The notes under the pieces are model-generated. The model was not told the origin of the DNA and searched no databases. It saw only the letters and a program-made list of their open reading frames with translations. From Alphaproteobacteria bacterium (GTDB taxonomy: Bacteria > Pseudomonadota > Alphaproteobacteria > Micropepsales > Micropepsaceae), in contig WGNJ01000025.1 in the NCBI GenBank assembly GCA_016124635.1, positions 1 through 52,023 of the forward strand: a DNA stretch of 52,023 nt, read 5' to 3'. Of the stretch, positions 39,391 to 47,357 are shown piece by piece. The position numbers were made by a program, and so were the translations under genes. Numbering within the stretch: position 1 is the first letter of the stretch; each line of letters opens with the position of its first letter.

Positions 39391-39640
39391 GGAGATCCCC
39401 AAGGCGCTCGTATGATGCGCCTTCAACGGTTTCGGCAACCGTGAGGCGCCACGGCTCGATAAGGAATGCCTCGCGGCGGCCGCCGATCATTGCCGAGACT
39501 TCAACCTGATAGCCGTAACCGTCGAATTTCAGCGCGACGACGACATAGGTGAGGGCTGTTGCGCCATCGGCATGAACGATGTCGCCTATTGAAAAGGCGC
39601 TTTCGAACGCGACTACAGGCTGCGGGGAGGATACGGCCAT
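39380..39640 (-). CDS. Small hypothetical head-tail protein (86 aa)
   Basis: Starts MAVSSPQPVVAFESAFSIGD; a small beta-barrel pattern (YVVVALKFDGYGYQVEVSAM) follows. AGGGGG lies upstream. It overlaps the DUF4054 end and the next gene by 11 bases. Such proteins cover the connector. No family is recognised. Confidence 0.55.
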   Translation of the reverse strand: MAVSSPQPVVAFESAFSIGDIVHADGATALTYVVVALKFDGYGYQVEVSAMIGGRREAFLIEPWRLTVAETVEGASYERLGDLHEG

Positions 39641-40062
39641 GGCACTGGTCCCCCTGTGAACGTCGTGGGCGGCCGATAGAGAAAGCTGCGGTATTGCGCC
39701 GTCGCAGCCCAATACGCCGCGCCATAGCGCGTTTGCTGATACCACTGCGCCGTGCCGGGCGGGTAATCATTTTGGAAAGACGCCGAGACGCTTCCTTCCG
39801 TTGCATCGCTGAGACGGCCGACGGGTGAATTCGCAGGCTTCGAAGCGCCCGTTGCCGTTGAATTCATCGCGGCGATGTGGGCGGTGAGCATATTCATGTA
39901 CACAAGCTTAAGGGACGGGTCGTTTATCGGACCCGTCCCATCATTCGCGCAATAGGCGCCCGCTTCTGCGAAATAGGCGGCCGCGGTAGCTTGCGGCACG
40001 TCTTCAAATTCCGGGTAGCGGGCCACCCAAGCGGTGTAATCAAACGAAACGATCACACCCAT
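39613..40062 (-). CDS. DUF4054 head-tail connector protein
   Basis: 149 residues. FDYTAWVARYPEFEDVPQAT, AAYFAEAGAYCANDG and KLVYMNMLTAHIAAMNSTAT are DUF4054 features, with the usual GTAQWYQQTRYGAAYWAATA near the end. It stacks below the portal to build the connector. It is encoded just downstream of the capsid-side genes. Confidence 0.85.
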   Translation of the reverse strand: MGVIVSFDYTAWVARYPEFEDVPQATAAAYFAEAGAYCANDGTGPINDPSLKLVYMNMLTAHIAAMNSTATGASKPANSPVGRLSDATEGSVSASFQNDYPPGTAQWYQQTRYGAAYWAATAQYRSFLYRPPTTFTGGPVPWPYPPRSL

Positions 40063-40064
40063 CG

Positions 40065-40583
40065 TTAAGCCGCAGCGCGCTCCTTCCCGTCATCGCGCTG
40101 GATTTCCGAAAGCGCAGGATTGGACCGACGCGGGCGGCGCGGATCGCCGTCCTGTGCCATTGGCTCAAGGCCCGAGCGCATATCCTCATGCTCATCGGCG
40201 ATTGCTTCGACGGAATCCGCCTGCTCATGCACGATGATCTGACGGTTGTGCACAAGCGCGCTGCCCTGATTTTGCGCCAGCCACTTCTCCATGAAGTCGG
40301 CCGGAACGTTCCGGTTCAGCGCATAGCCGCCGATTACCGGAACGCGATTTGCCTTGCCGGTTTCGGTGGCAGGCCCACGCAAAGCGACGCGCACGCCGTC
40401 ATCTTGCGAAACCTTCGCCGCGCGCGTGCCGCCGCCCATGACGGGTTCATTCACGTCGATTGGCGTGAAAGTGCGAAGGATCAGGCCGTTCGGGACTTTG
40501 CAGCCCACCACAACATACTTCGCATCTTTCGGGATGATGGCCGCCGCCGAAGAAGCAGCCGTTTTTGTCTTGGTCCGTGCCAT
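40065..40583 (-). CDS. Hypothetical head-region protein (172 aa)
   Basis: Starts MARTKTKTAASSAAAIIPKD; a beta-rich middle (YVVVGCKVPNGLILRTFTPI, then KVSQDDGVRVALRGPATETG) and an acidic/basic tail. It lies between capsid and connector, a usual place for small decoration or head-closure genes. Function unassigned. Confidence 0.6.
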   Translation of the reverse strand: MARTKTKTAASSAAAIIPKDAKYVVVGCKVPNGLILRTFTPIDVNEPVMGGGTRAAKVSQDDGVRVALRGPATETGKANRVPVIGGYALNRNVPADFMEKWLAQNQGSALVHNRQIIVHEQADSVEAIADEHEDMRSGLEPMAQDGDPRRPRRSNPALSEIQRDDGKERAAA

Positions 40584-40592
40584 TTTGGCTCC

Positions 40593-41672
40593 TTAAATGC
40601 CGATCATGGAGGCGATGGCAGCGGACATGCGAATGATCGCACCCCACGTACCGCCCGTTACCTTCTGACGGAAGCTCGACGTGAGCGGGATCAGCTTGTG
40701 CGCGCGCATCTTCTCGTTGAACGCGCAATAGCCGGTCGGCTGACCTTCGATCTCTTCCACGATTAGCTGCATGAAATTGCCGCCAGAGACGCCCTGCGGG
40801 TTGGTCGCAGACAGCGCGCCATATTGAACCGCCGTCTTCATCGTCAGGCTCGGAAAGTTCTTCTTGAGAAGATCCGTGACGTTGACGTTGAAGCCGTTGG
40901 TCGCGGTAAGCGCCACCGCCGATGACGGATCAAGCGCGAGCGTCATCTTGTCCGTCGCTTCCACCAAGCCGCCAGTCTGGGTGACCAACTGAAGGAAGGT
41001 GTTTTCGATGTCCAGATAGATTTCGTTCGCCGTCGCGCGAATGACGCCGTTCTGAATCCACGCCGTTCCGCCGTAGGCCTTCACTGCCGGCGTAAGCGAC
41101 GCATTCAAATGCGGGTCATTCAAGAGCCCGTAATTCTGGAGCCCTTCCACACCGAAGAAGTAAGTGAGGTTGCTATACTTGTTCAGCATCGTGGCAGCGG
41201 ACTTGTCGATTTCCGCAACCCACGAGAGCCGTGCAAGACCGGCGCGCTCCATCTCGCGCTCGCCGTATTCCTTCATGATCTGAAAGAGATACGACTGACG
41301 CTGCGGCCAGTTGGTGTTGACGCCCGCGCGGCCGTTTTCGTTGAAGTCATCGTAGCTTGAGACTTCGCCGGTCGATTCCGTGACGGGGAACATCGCCGTA
41401 TCGGTGAGCCAATCACCCTTGCGGCGCTCGCCGAAGATGTCGGCCGCTTTGTTCGGCGTGAACAACACGGTGAAAATTTCCGGGTCAATCATCGTCGTGA
41501 GCATCGCCGGAACGGCGCTGTTCGGATCGGTGCTGAGCGTGGGCTGAGCGTCCATCGCAAGCGTGTAGTCGGCCGCGAATTCCGGCGTGAGATAGCCGGA
41601 AACCATCGGGAGGTAGGCTCCCGCGCGCTCAAACATCGCGCGGTCAGCCTGCCATTGTTGTCTGGGGTCCAT
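40593..41672 (-). CDS. Major capsid protein (DUF2184)
   Basis: 359 residues. MLTTMIDPEIFTVLFTPNKA, GDWLTDTAMFPVTESTGEVS, YGEREMERAGLARLSWVAEI and NFMQLIVEEIEGQPTGYCAF match the DUF2184 HK97-fold major capsid family. ATG 41672 with AAGGAG upstream gives MDPRQQWQADRAMFERAGAY. No signal or large N-terminal extension is visible; scaffold functions probably lie in the protease fusion. Confidence 0.9.
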   Translation of the reverse strand: MDPRQQWQADRAMFERAGAYLPMVSGYLTPEFAADYTLAMDAQPTLSTDPNSAVPAMLTTMIDPEIFTVLFTPNKAADIFGERRKGDWLTDTAMFPVTESTGEVSSYDDFNENGRAGVNTNWPQRQSYLFQIMKEYGEREMERAGLARLSWVAEIDKSAATMLNKYSNLTYFFGVEGLQNYGLLNDPHLNASLTPAVKAYGGTAWIQNGVIRATANEIYLDIENTFLQLVTQTGGLVEATDKMTLALDPSSAVALTATNGFNVNVTDLLKKNFPSLTMKTAVQYGALSATNPQGVSGGNFMQLIVEEIEGQPTGYCAFNEKMRAHKLIPLTSSFRQKVTGGTWGAIIRMSAAIASMIGI

Positions 41673-41686
41673 AGTGTTGCTTCTCC

Positions 41687-42634
41687 TTAGCCCAACGGTT
41701 TGTCGCTGATTTTGACGAGCTCGCCCGCGCCGCCAACGGAACGACAGTACCACTTCGTTTCGATGTTCGAAGCCGAAGAGATTGCCGTGCTGCCGACGGT
41801 CTGGGTGTTGTTCACGTAGTACGTGCCCAAGCCGCCCGTGCCCGTGCCGAGCGCGCTGATGTAGGTGCCATCCGCGACGCCCGAGCCGGAAAGCGGCTGA
41901 CCGACGGCGAAGGTGCCCGAAAGACCGCTCGCGGCCGTGAAGAGGCCGTAGCTGCCCGTGCAGGAAACATCGGTCACATCCTGCTCGCCAATCGAGACGA
42001 TGTACTCGCCCGCGCCGTTCGCGGTGCCGGAAACCTGCTCCACGATGCGGGTTCCCGTCGTGATGCCGGAACCAGCGATGAGCTCGCCCGGAACGATCAG
42101 GTCTGTCACAGCCGACGCAGTGAGAACATCACCAGCGATGGAGCCCGTGAAGCTGGACGCGCCCGCGGCGATTGTGCCCGTTGCCGTGCCGCCGCCCGTC
42201 GGGGTGCCGGTCGCGGCGAACGTCGCAGCGCCATTGGTGAACGTCGCGTAGGCCTTCATGCCCGGCAATGCCACGTTCGAGCCTTCGTTCTTCACCCAGA
42301 AGCCGCCCCCGATCATCAGGCCCATTTGGAAGCCCTCGGGGATCGTGAGCCCCGCATCCGCAAGATACGTGGTGATGAGGCCCTGCTGGTTGCGGTGGAC
42401 GAAGCCGGAAACTTCGCCGTTGCCATAGCTGTACACGGTCGAAGGCGTTGCGTTCGCATCGCCGGGATTACGCGCCCACGCGAAGCGGCCAATCGTTACG
42501 CCATCCGCGCCTGAGACGAGGCCACCGGGGCCAGCGTCATAGGCATAGCGAGGGTTGCCATCGCAGAAGTCACCCGCGACGGCCGGTGCCGGCTGCACGC
42601 CGACATTTTGTTGAATCCCATTCAGTCCGGTCAT
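41687..42634 (-). CDS. Capsid cement protein (Gp24-like) with two copies of the shared beta domain
   Basis: 315 residues. Residues 1-130 (NGIQQNVGVQPAPAVAGDFC, then VTIGRFAWARNPGDAN and GEVSGFVHRNQQGLITTYL) match phage structural cement proteins that stabilise the capsid. Residues 161-226 and 230-286 are two tandem copies of the beta domain (FTGSIAGDVLTASAVTD; SGTFAVGQPLSGSGVADGT). The tail closes with IETKWYCRSVGGAGELVKIS. Extra domains may project from the capsid and bind surfaces. Confidence 0.8.
   Translation of the reverse strand: MTGLNGIQQNVGVQPAPAVAGDFCDGNPRYAYDAGPGGLVSGADGVTIGRFAWARNPGDANATPSTVYSYGNGEVSGFVHRNQQGLITTYLADAGLTIPEGFQMGLMIGGGFWVKNEGSNVALPGMKAYATFTNGAATFAATGTPTGGGTATGTIAAGASSFTGSIAGDVLTASAVTDLIVPGELIAGSGITTGTRIVEQVSGTANGAGEYIVSIGEQDVTDVSCTGSYGLFTAASGLSGTFAVGQPLSGSGVADGTYISALGTGTGGLGTYYVNNTQTVGSTAISSASNIETKWYCRSVGGAGELVKISDKPLG
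41777..42154 (-). repeat. Copies 3 and 4 of the shared virion beta domain (in cement protein)
   Basis: Two adjacent blocks, coding at 41957-42154 and 41777-41947. Their shared pattern is a strand, VG/VPG, SG-GI/V, GT-I, then GtGGlGtY or GTANGAGEY. The second is closer to the baseplate J copy. Confidence 0.7.
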
Positions 42635-42645
42635 TTGGGGCCTCC

Positions 42646-44589
42646 TTACGCCGCCTTGATCGCCGCGGCGCCCGGAAAGCGCTTGGCGAAGTTGCTGCCA
42701 TCACCCGCGTCCATCGCGAGCTTCTGCTTGGGGCGCGCGCCGGGAACCGGCTGAGCCGCAAGGATTGCCGGAAGGGCGGACTCATGAACGCCGTTCACAT
42801 CGACATTCAGCGCCTTCAGCGCATGCCGGTAAACATCGGTGGCGGAGTCGAACGTGAGCGCCAGTTCGCCGACATATGGCCGCACGGCGCGCTCGGCATC
42901 GCCGATCTCACGGCGCGTCTTTGCGAAATCCGCCTTTGCGGCCGCAAGCGTGTCGGTGCGCGCTTGCTTGATCGCGGCGTCCATCGCTTCCTTGGAGATC
43001 ATCTCGGTTTTCTCCTTCTCTTCTTCTTCGCCTTCCTTATCGGCGGCGGCCACGGGCGCCCCGGTGCAAAGTGCGAGAATGGCCGCGATAGTCGCGTCAT
43101 CCACCTTGCCAGCGAGCATCTCGCGGAGCTTGGCCTCGGTGTCGGGATCGGTATCCTTGGCCGCATCCTTGTCCACCATCGTCGCCTTCAACGCTTCTGG
43201 CGTCATGGGGAGACCGCTGTTCGGATCGGTGTCAGCGCCTTCGGCAACAGCCGCGGTGCTGAATTGGTCCAGCAGATCGGCGAGCCCTTCAAGCGAAGCA
43301 TCCTTCGCCAGCAGCGGCTTGATTTGCGTCTCGATGTCTTTGATGAGAGCGGCCTTTTGTGCCGCATAGCTCTTCGAAGAGATGCCTTTGAACTCATTGC
43401 TGAGATCCGGCAGCTTCGCGTCTTTCGCGAGCATCGGGACCACATGCGCCAACACTGCGCCCTGCATAAGTGCGGCGCGGCGTGACAAAGTGTGCTTCTT
43501 CATATTCAGGGGCTCCTTGCTGTCGAGAACCAGAACATCCGGTCCCGCGCGTCCTTCAGTGACAATCGCCACATGGTTACCTTCGATGTCGCGCATTACG
43601 CCATCATACGCCTTGCCGTCAAAAGTGCCTGGCGTCATGTCTGCCCGGTAGCGATACGAGCATGACAATTCACGTTGCTTGTTGCTTTCGATTAGGTCGA
43701 TGCCCTCTTGCGCCCAAAGCATCAAGCTGTTTTGGAGATAGGGGCCGTCCATCCTCGCATCGGTGCCGGTCGTTCCGATTGTCAGATGTGGCTTCGTATC
43801 AGCCGCCGAATGCTTTTCGTGAACCAAAAGCAGCGGCAAGCTGTTGAACGATTTTGCGGCGCGCGCGAGCTCCTTGGGATCGCGGAGCATCCGATATTTG
43901 CGGTCGGGATCAAGGCCCAAAGCTTCGAAGTCGGGGATTTCCCAGCCCCAATAATCATTCACCGTGGCCTTGCTGATGTTGGATTCAGAAACCCGCATGC
44001 GGCCGAACGAATCCATCGTGCGCACCGTGTCCCGGTCCATCGCGAGGGCTTCATCCTCGGCGTGCGCTTCCTCTTCTTCCTCTTCCCCCATCCACTTCAG
44101 GAAGCCGGTCACAAGGCCATCCCAATCTTCCGGGCTCATGTCATCTGCGGTCTTTTCGTGCAAAAGGCGGTCGTTGACCGTTGCAAGAACGCTCGGATGA
44201 ATGTTGGGGGGCAACTGATTGAGCGGACACCATTGGAAGCCGGAATGCTCATCGTTCAGCTTCGGGCTGAAGGCCGCATCTACGGCCGTCGCAAAGGTGT
44301 GAAAGAGAATCCCGGTGGGAGAAAGGCGGCGATCTATCAGGCGCATGTTCCCATGCGTTACCTCGCCAATCTCTTCCTGCCTCTCGCGCGTCGCGGTCTG
44401 CTCGGGCGTTTCACCGTCTTCACCGCCGCCGCCCGGCAAACCCCAATAGCCGCCATAGTTCTTCTCTTCAGGGCTGCGCTGCAACAGAAGGATGCGCCCA
44501 TCAGGGGCAACGAAGATCGTACCTGCCGCCTGCCCGGTCACGTCGGCCGCAACAAATTCGGCTTTCCGTCTTTTGAGGTTGATTTCCAT
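42646..44589 (-). CDS. NUDIX hydrolase fused to prohead protease (DUF2213) and scaffold
   Basis: 647 residues in three parts. Residues 1-145 are a NUDIX domain, with the Nudix box at 53-76 (GGGGEDGE … RERQEEIGE). Residues 184-360 are DUF2213 prohead protease: KYRMLRDPKELARAAKSFNS, His in LVHEKH, Ser in RELSCSYRYR and His in GNHVAIVTEG give a Ser-His-His set. Residues 365-647 are helical scaffold-like with Glu-rich EGEEEEKEKTE. An internal ATG at residue 184 could give protease alone. Fusing a nucleotide hydrolase to a capsid protease is rare; whether the NUDIX is packaged or cleaved off is not shown. Confidence 0.85.
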   Translation of the reverse strand: MEINLKRRKAEFVAADVTGQAAGTIFVAPDGRILLLQRSPEEKNYGGYWGLPGGGGEDGETPEQTATRERQEEIGEVTHGNMRLIDRRLSPTGILFHTFATAVDAAFSPKLNDEHSGFQWCPLNQLPPNIHPSVLATVNDRLLHEKTADDMSPEDWDGLVTGFLKWMGEEEEEEAHAEDEALAMDRDTVRTMDSFGRMRVSESNISKATVNDYWGWEIPDFEALGLDPDRKYRMLRDPKELARAAKSFNSLPLLLVHEKHSAADTKPHLTIGTTGTDARMDGPYLQNSLMLWAQEGIDLIESNKQRELSCSYRYRADMTPGTFDGKAYDGVMRDIEGNHVAIVTEGRAGPDVLVLDSKEPLNMKKHTLSRRAALMQGAVLAHVVPMLAKDAKLPDLSNEFKGISSKSYAAQKAALIKDIETQIKPLLAKDASLEGLADLLDQFSTAAVAEGADTDPNSGLPMTPEALKATMVDKDAAKDTDPDTEAKLREMLAGKVDDATIAAILALCTGAPVAAADKEGEEEEKEKTEMISKEAMDAAIKQARTDTLAAAKADFAKTRREIGDAERAVRPYVGELALTFDSATDVYRHALKALNVDVNGVHESALPAILAAQPVPGARPKQKLAMDAGDGSNFAKRFPGAAAIKAA

Positions 44590-44626
44590 TTGTCGGGTCC
44601 ATGGTGAGTTTCGTCATGAGAGGTTG

Positions 44627-45004
44627 TTAGGCGTTCTCTCGTGAGACGGTCCCGATCTCGACCGCCGGCTTTCCGCTGGGGAGAAGTTCACGCTCACGAC
44701 AGAGGTATGGCTTGGTGTCACCTGCGTCGCAGAGGATGTAAGTCACAACTTTCACCCCGGCGCGCTTCATGAAAGGGCGCGGTTCGCCCACTAGGTCGGC
44801 AAGGGCATCATCTGGTGAGAAGCCGGGCGGAATCACCGCCAGAACGATCAGTTCGGGCGGGAAGTGCCCCACTGCTTTGTTGCGGCGCACCTTAACGATG
44901 GACCCGCGCTTGAACTTCGCGTCTGGGCACGAAGGGGTTTCACCATGCTCGCCGACGAGGCGATGAAGTTGACCGCCGCCGATCAAAAAGGCTGTCTCTG
45001 TCAT
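44627..45004 (-). CDS. Hypothetical protein in head operon (125 aa)
   Basis: Starts MTETAFLIGGGQLHRLVGEH; contains a basic strand-turn segment (GSIVKVRRNKAVGHFPPELI) and Pro/Asp-rich loops. Cysteines occur singly. It lies with the next small gene between the protease fusion and the transposase fragment, away from normal head gene order, so both may be cargo. No family is recognised. Confidence 0.6.
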   Translation of the reverse strand: MTETAFLIGGGQLHRLVGEHGETPSCPDAKFKRGSIVKVRRNKAVGHFPPELIVLAVIPPGFSPDDALADLVGEPRPFMKRAGVKVVTYILCDAGDTKPYLCRERELLPSGKPAVEIGTVSRENA

Positions 45005-45006
45005 GG

Positions 45007-45222
45007 TCAGCCCCAGCCGTGCTCTTTGATGCGGTAGTTGTCAGGCGCACCATCGTCCATAGCCTCAGCTTGCGATTGGGCGTCTATCTCGCGGGCGAAC
45101 CGGACAGCCTTGAGGTTGTCGTAGGTCCAGCCGTGGACGCCGCCCCAATAGCGTGGGCGGCTGGGTTCGGACTGACCATGCTCAATGAGCCAGCCATATT
45201 CAGGTTGGTGATTATCGGCCAT
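45007..45222 (-). CDS. Small hypothetical protein (71 aa)
   Basis: MADNHQPEYGWLIEHGQSEP, then WGGVHGWTYDNLKAVRFARE. ATG 45222 has AGGAG 10 bases upstream. The pattern WLIE…W…G..W…D…A.RFA occurs in small phage proteins of unknown role. The transposase fragment starts just beyond, on the other strand. Confidence 0.6.
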   Translation of the reverse strand: MADNHQPEYGWLIEHGQSEPSRPRYWGGVHGWTYDNLKAVRFAREIDAQSQAEAMDDGAPDNYRIKEHGWG

Positions 45223-45229
45223 TGTTAAT

Positions 45230-46162
45230 TGACTCCTAGGAATTGGAAGGGATGCTTTCGCCATCCGAGGTTAAGCGGAATAAACCTTTGAATAACCATG
45301 ACTTGTTGAGGCTGGACGGTTTCCAAACCGTGGGGACCGAGCAGGCCGGTGATGGCCTCATTGTCGATGTCGAACTGGCGGACGCAGGGCGTATCGAGCG
45401 CTGCGACTGCCCGCCCATGACCGAGATCAAGAAGCACGGCAGGCGCACGGTCCGCTTCAAGGACTTCCCAATTCAGCGCCAGTCCGTGACCCTGCGGATC
45501 AAGCGCCAGCGCTGGCGCTGTCAGGGCTGCGGCAAGGTCAAACTGGAGACCCTGCCGGGCATCGACGCCGACCGGAACATGACGGTCCGGTTCCGCAACC
45601 AGCTTGCCCTTGATGCCGTCAACCGGACATTCACTGACGCCGCCAACATGCACGGGGTCAAGGAGACGCTGGTCCGCCGGGTCTTCAATGAGTACGCCGC
45701 CGAGCAACTGAACGGCTATGTCCCCGCCATGCCCCGCGTGCTGGGCATGGACGAGAAGTTCATCAATGGCCGTGCCCGCTTCGTGCTGGGCGATGTCGAG
45801 TCCCGCTCCATGATCGACCTGCTCCCATCCCGCAAGACCGATGTCATCGAAGCCTACTTTCACACCCTCAGGGATCGGCAGAACGTCGAAATCATCACGC
45901 AGGACATGTATTGGGCCTACAAGGAAGTGAACGAGCGATACTTCCGCAAGGCCATGATCGTGATCGACAAATTCCATGTTGTTCGATACGCGAACATCGC
46001 TGTCGAGAACGTCCGCAAAGCCATTCAGGGCCTTCTCGACAACCAAGGCCGCATCAACATGAAGCGCCGAATTCCGCTGCTCGGTGCGCGTCCAGCAACC
46101 CTGAATGACGAAAGGCAGCGCGACCTCAAGAAGCTGCTTCAATCGTTTCGCACCGCTGGTCA
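45230..46162 (+). mobile_element. Remnant of an ISL3-family insertion sequence
   Basis: Only the 5' portion of an ISL3-type transposase is present, on the strand opposite to all surrounding head genes. I see no matching terminal inverted repeats at its edges. Its right edge meets the 3' end of the acidic protein gene at 46163, where transposase similarity ceases. It is a remnant, not a working element. Confidence 0.65.
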
Positions 46163-46253
46163 TTACGCCTTCCGCTTCTTCCGAAAGTCGCTGCGCGCGC
46201 GCGCCGCTCCACTCGGACCCACATCCCCTCTCAAATGTTCGGGCGCCTTGTAA
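45252..46253 (+). pseudogene. ISL3 transposase, C-terminally truncated
   Basis: The N-terminus (NNHDLLRLDGFQTVG) and zinc-finger-like region (RCDCPPMTEIKKHGRRTVRF … WRCQGCGKVKLETLP) are followed by the DDE-fold core: GMDEKFINGRARFVLGDVES, TQDMYWAYKEVNERYFRKAM, VIDKFHVVRYANIAVENVRK. ISL3 transposases have about 400-430 residues; here family-like sequence ends near residue 304, and the last about 30 residues are antisense to the neighbouring phage gene. The final catalytic Glu region is missing, so it is inactive. Confidence 0.8.
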
Positions 46254-46564
46254 GGGATGCCCGGTGCGTCGGCGTCGGTAGCGACCCGCGCGCCAACAGT
46301 GGATGTTGCAGAAACGTCTTTTTCGGCTCTCGCCGGAATACCTGCTTCGGCTTCTACACTGGTTTCACCCGTCTCTTCAATGACCGGGGGCGCAGGCTCT
46401 TCCTGTTGTTCGTCCAAAACAGCCGCTTCGGGATCGCCGATCTGCGCTGAAGGCGCGTCGCTCTCCGCTTGAATTTCACCTTCCGGCGCCGGTTCGGCGG
46501 CGTCTTGCGTTTCCGATTTTTCGGGACCGGCGCTCTTAGAATCCTTACTGAAGGGCCAAGGCAT
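46163..46564 (-). CDS. Acidic disordered head-region protein (133 aa)
   Basis: Starts MPWPFSKDSKSAGPEKSETQ. Glu, Pro and Ala make up most residues to about 100, giving a disordered chain, and the end IPYKAPEHLRGDVGPSGAAR … RKKRKA is basic. It lies just after the gpF-like gene, where scaffold- or head-minor proteins are found. The truncated transposase overlaps its last 91 bases from the other strand. Confidence 0.6.
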   Translation of the reverse strand: MPWPFSKDSKSAGPEKSETQDAAEPAPEGEIQAESDAPSAQIGDPEAAVLDEQQEEPAPPVIEETGETSVEAEAGIPARAEKDVSATSTVGARVATDADAPGIPYKAPEHLRGDVGPSGAARARSDFRKKRKA

Positions 46565-46577
46565 CGTGAACGTCTCC

Positions 46578-47357
46578 TTACGTTAGGCCCGGAATTACCG
46601 GGCGCCACACACATTTGCAGTTGATCTCTTCGCCTGGCAACACCTTTTGGCCTTTGTCGCCCACGGGCAGACCTTCAGAAAGCTTGAATTTCTTTCCGTT
46701 CGCGGCGACATGCTTTGGCCTCGGGTGCTGTCCGCCGCCGCTGTGCATCCAAATTCCCTCTTCAAGGCCCAAGCTTGTTTGACGCGCGACCTGATAGGCG
46801 GATGTCGCCTTGTTGTTCTGATCGCGCGCGATGAGCGCGGCGCGGCGGCGGGTCACGCCATACTGCTTCTGCAAGTCTGGTACGAGCTCTGATAGATCGC
46901 GGCCGCGCTGCACAGAGCGCATCACCTTCCCTTCGATCTGGGTGAAATACTGGCTCGGGATCGAGCGAATGAGCGAGACATTTTCGGCGATCTTCGCTTG
47001 CAGAACATCGCGCATCGGCTTTGACAGCGTGAATTTCACCGTCATTCCGCCATTGCGCAAAATTCTTTCAAGCGCCTTGTCGCTGCGGGTCAGGGTGCTG
47101 CGAGCAAAATGGGCCGCCAGCTTCGGAGCCACTTCGTCAATGTTCTTCTCCCATCGCCTCGCAAGGCGCTTCATTGAACGCTGAAGCGCGCGCGCGGGGA
47201 GTTCATCCTTCGCGATTTCGGGTTCGTTCTTCCTGTAGGCGGCCGTTACCCAATACATGACGGAGCGGTGCATGCGCTCAATCATCTTTTGCAGGGATTC
47301 GCGATACTCAGCCTCTATCCCGACATTCGGCCGAACGGCGGGCAGCTTTTTCTTCAT
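46578..47357 (-). CDS. Mu gpF-like minor head protein
   Basis: 259 residues. Helical first half (YRESLQKMIERMHRSVMYWV), then the gpF core: VRSVQRGRDLSELVPDLQKQ-like segment, RRRAALIARDQNNKATSAYQ, and the ending HPRPKHVAANGKKFKLSEGL … LPGEEINCKCVWRPVIPGL. This family joins portal and capsid during head assembly or injects with DNA. The start overlaps the portal stop. Confidence 0.9.
   Translation of the reverse strand: MKKKLPAVRPNVGIEAEYRESLQKMIERMHRSVMYWVTAAYRKNEPEIAKDELPARALQRSMKRLARRWEKNIDEVAPKLAAHFARSTLTRSDKALERILRNGGMTVKFTLSKPMRDVLQAKIAENVSLIRSIPSQYFTQIEGKVMRSVQRGRDLSELVPDLQKQYGVTRRRAALIARDQNNKATSAYQVARQTSLGLEEGIWMHSGGGQHPRPKHVAANGKKFKLSEGLPVGDKGQKVLPGEEINCKCVWRPVIPGLT

Noticed and set aside
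45225..46163. A 312-codon minus frame opposite the ISL3 transposase
   Set aside because: The plus-strand reading has clear transposase motifs; the minus frame is its shadow.
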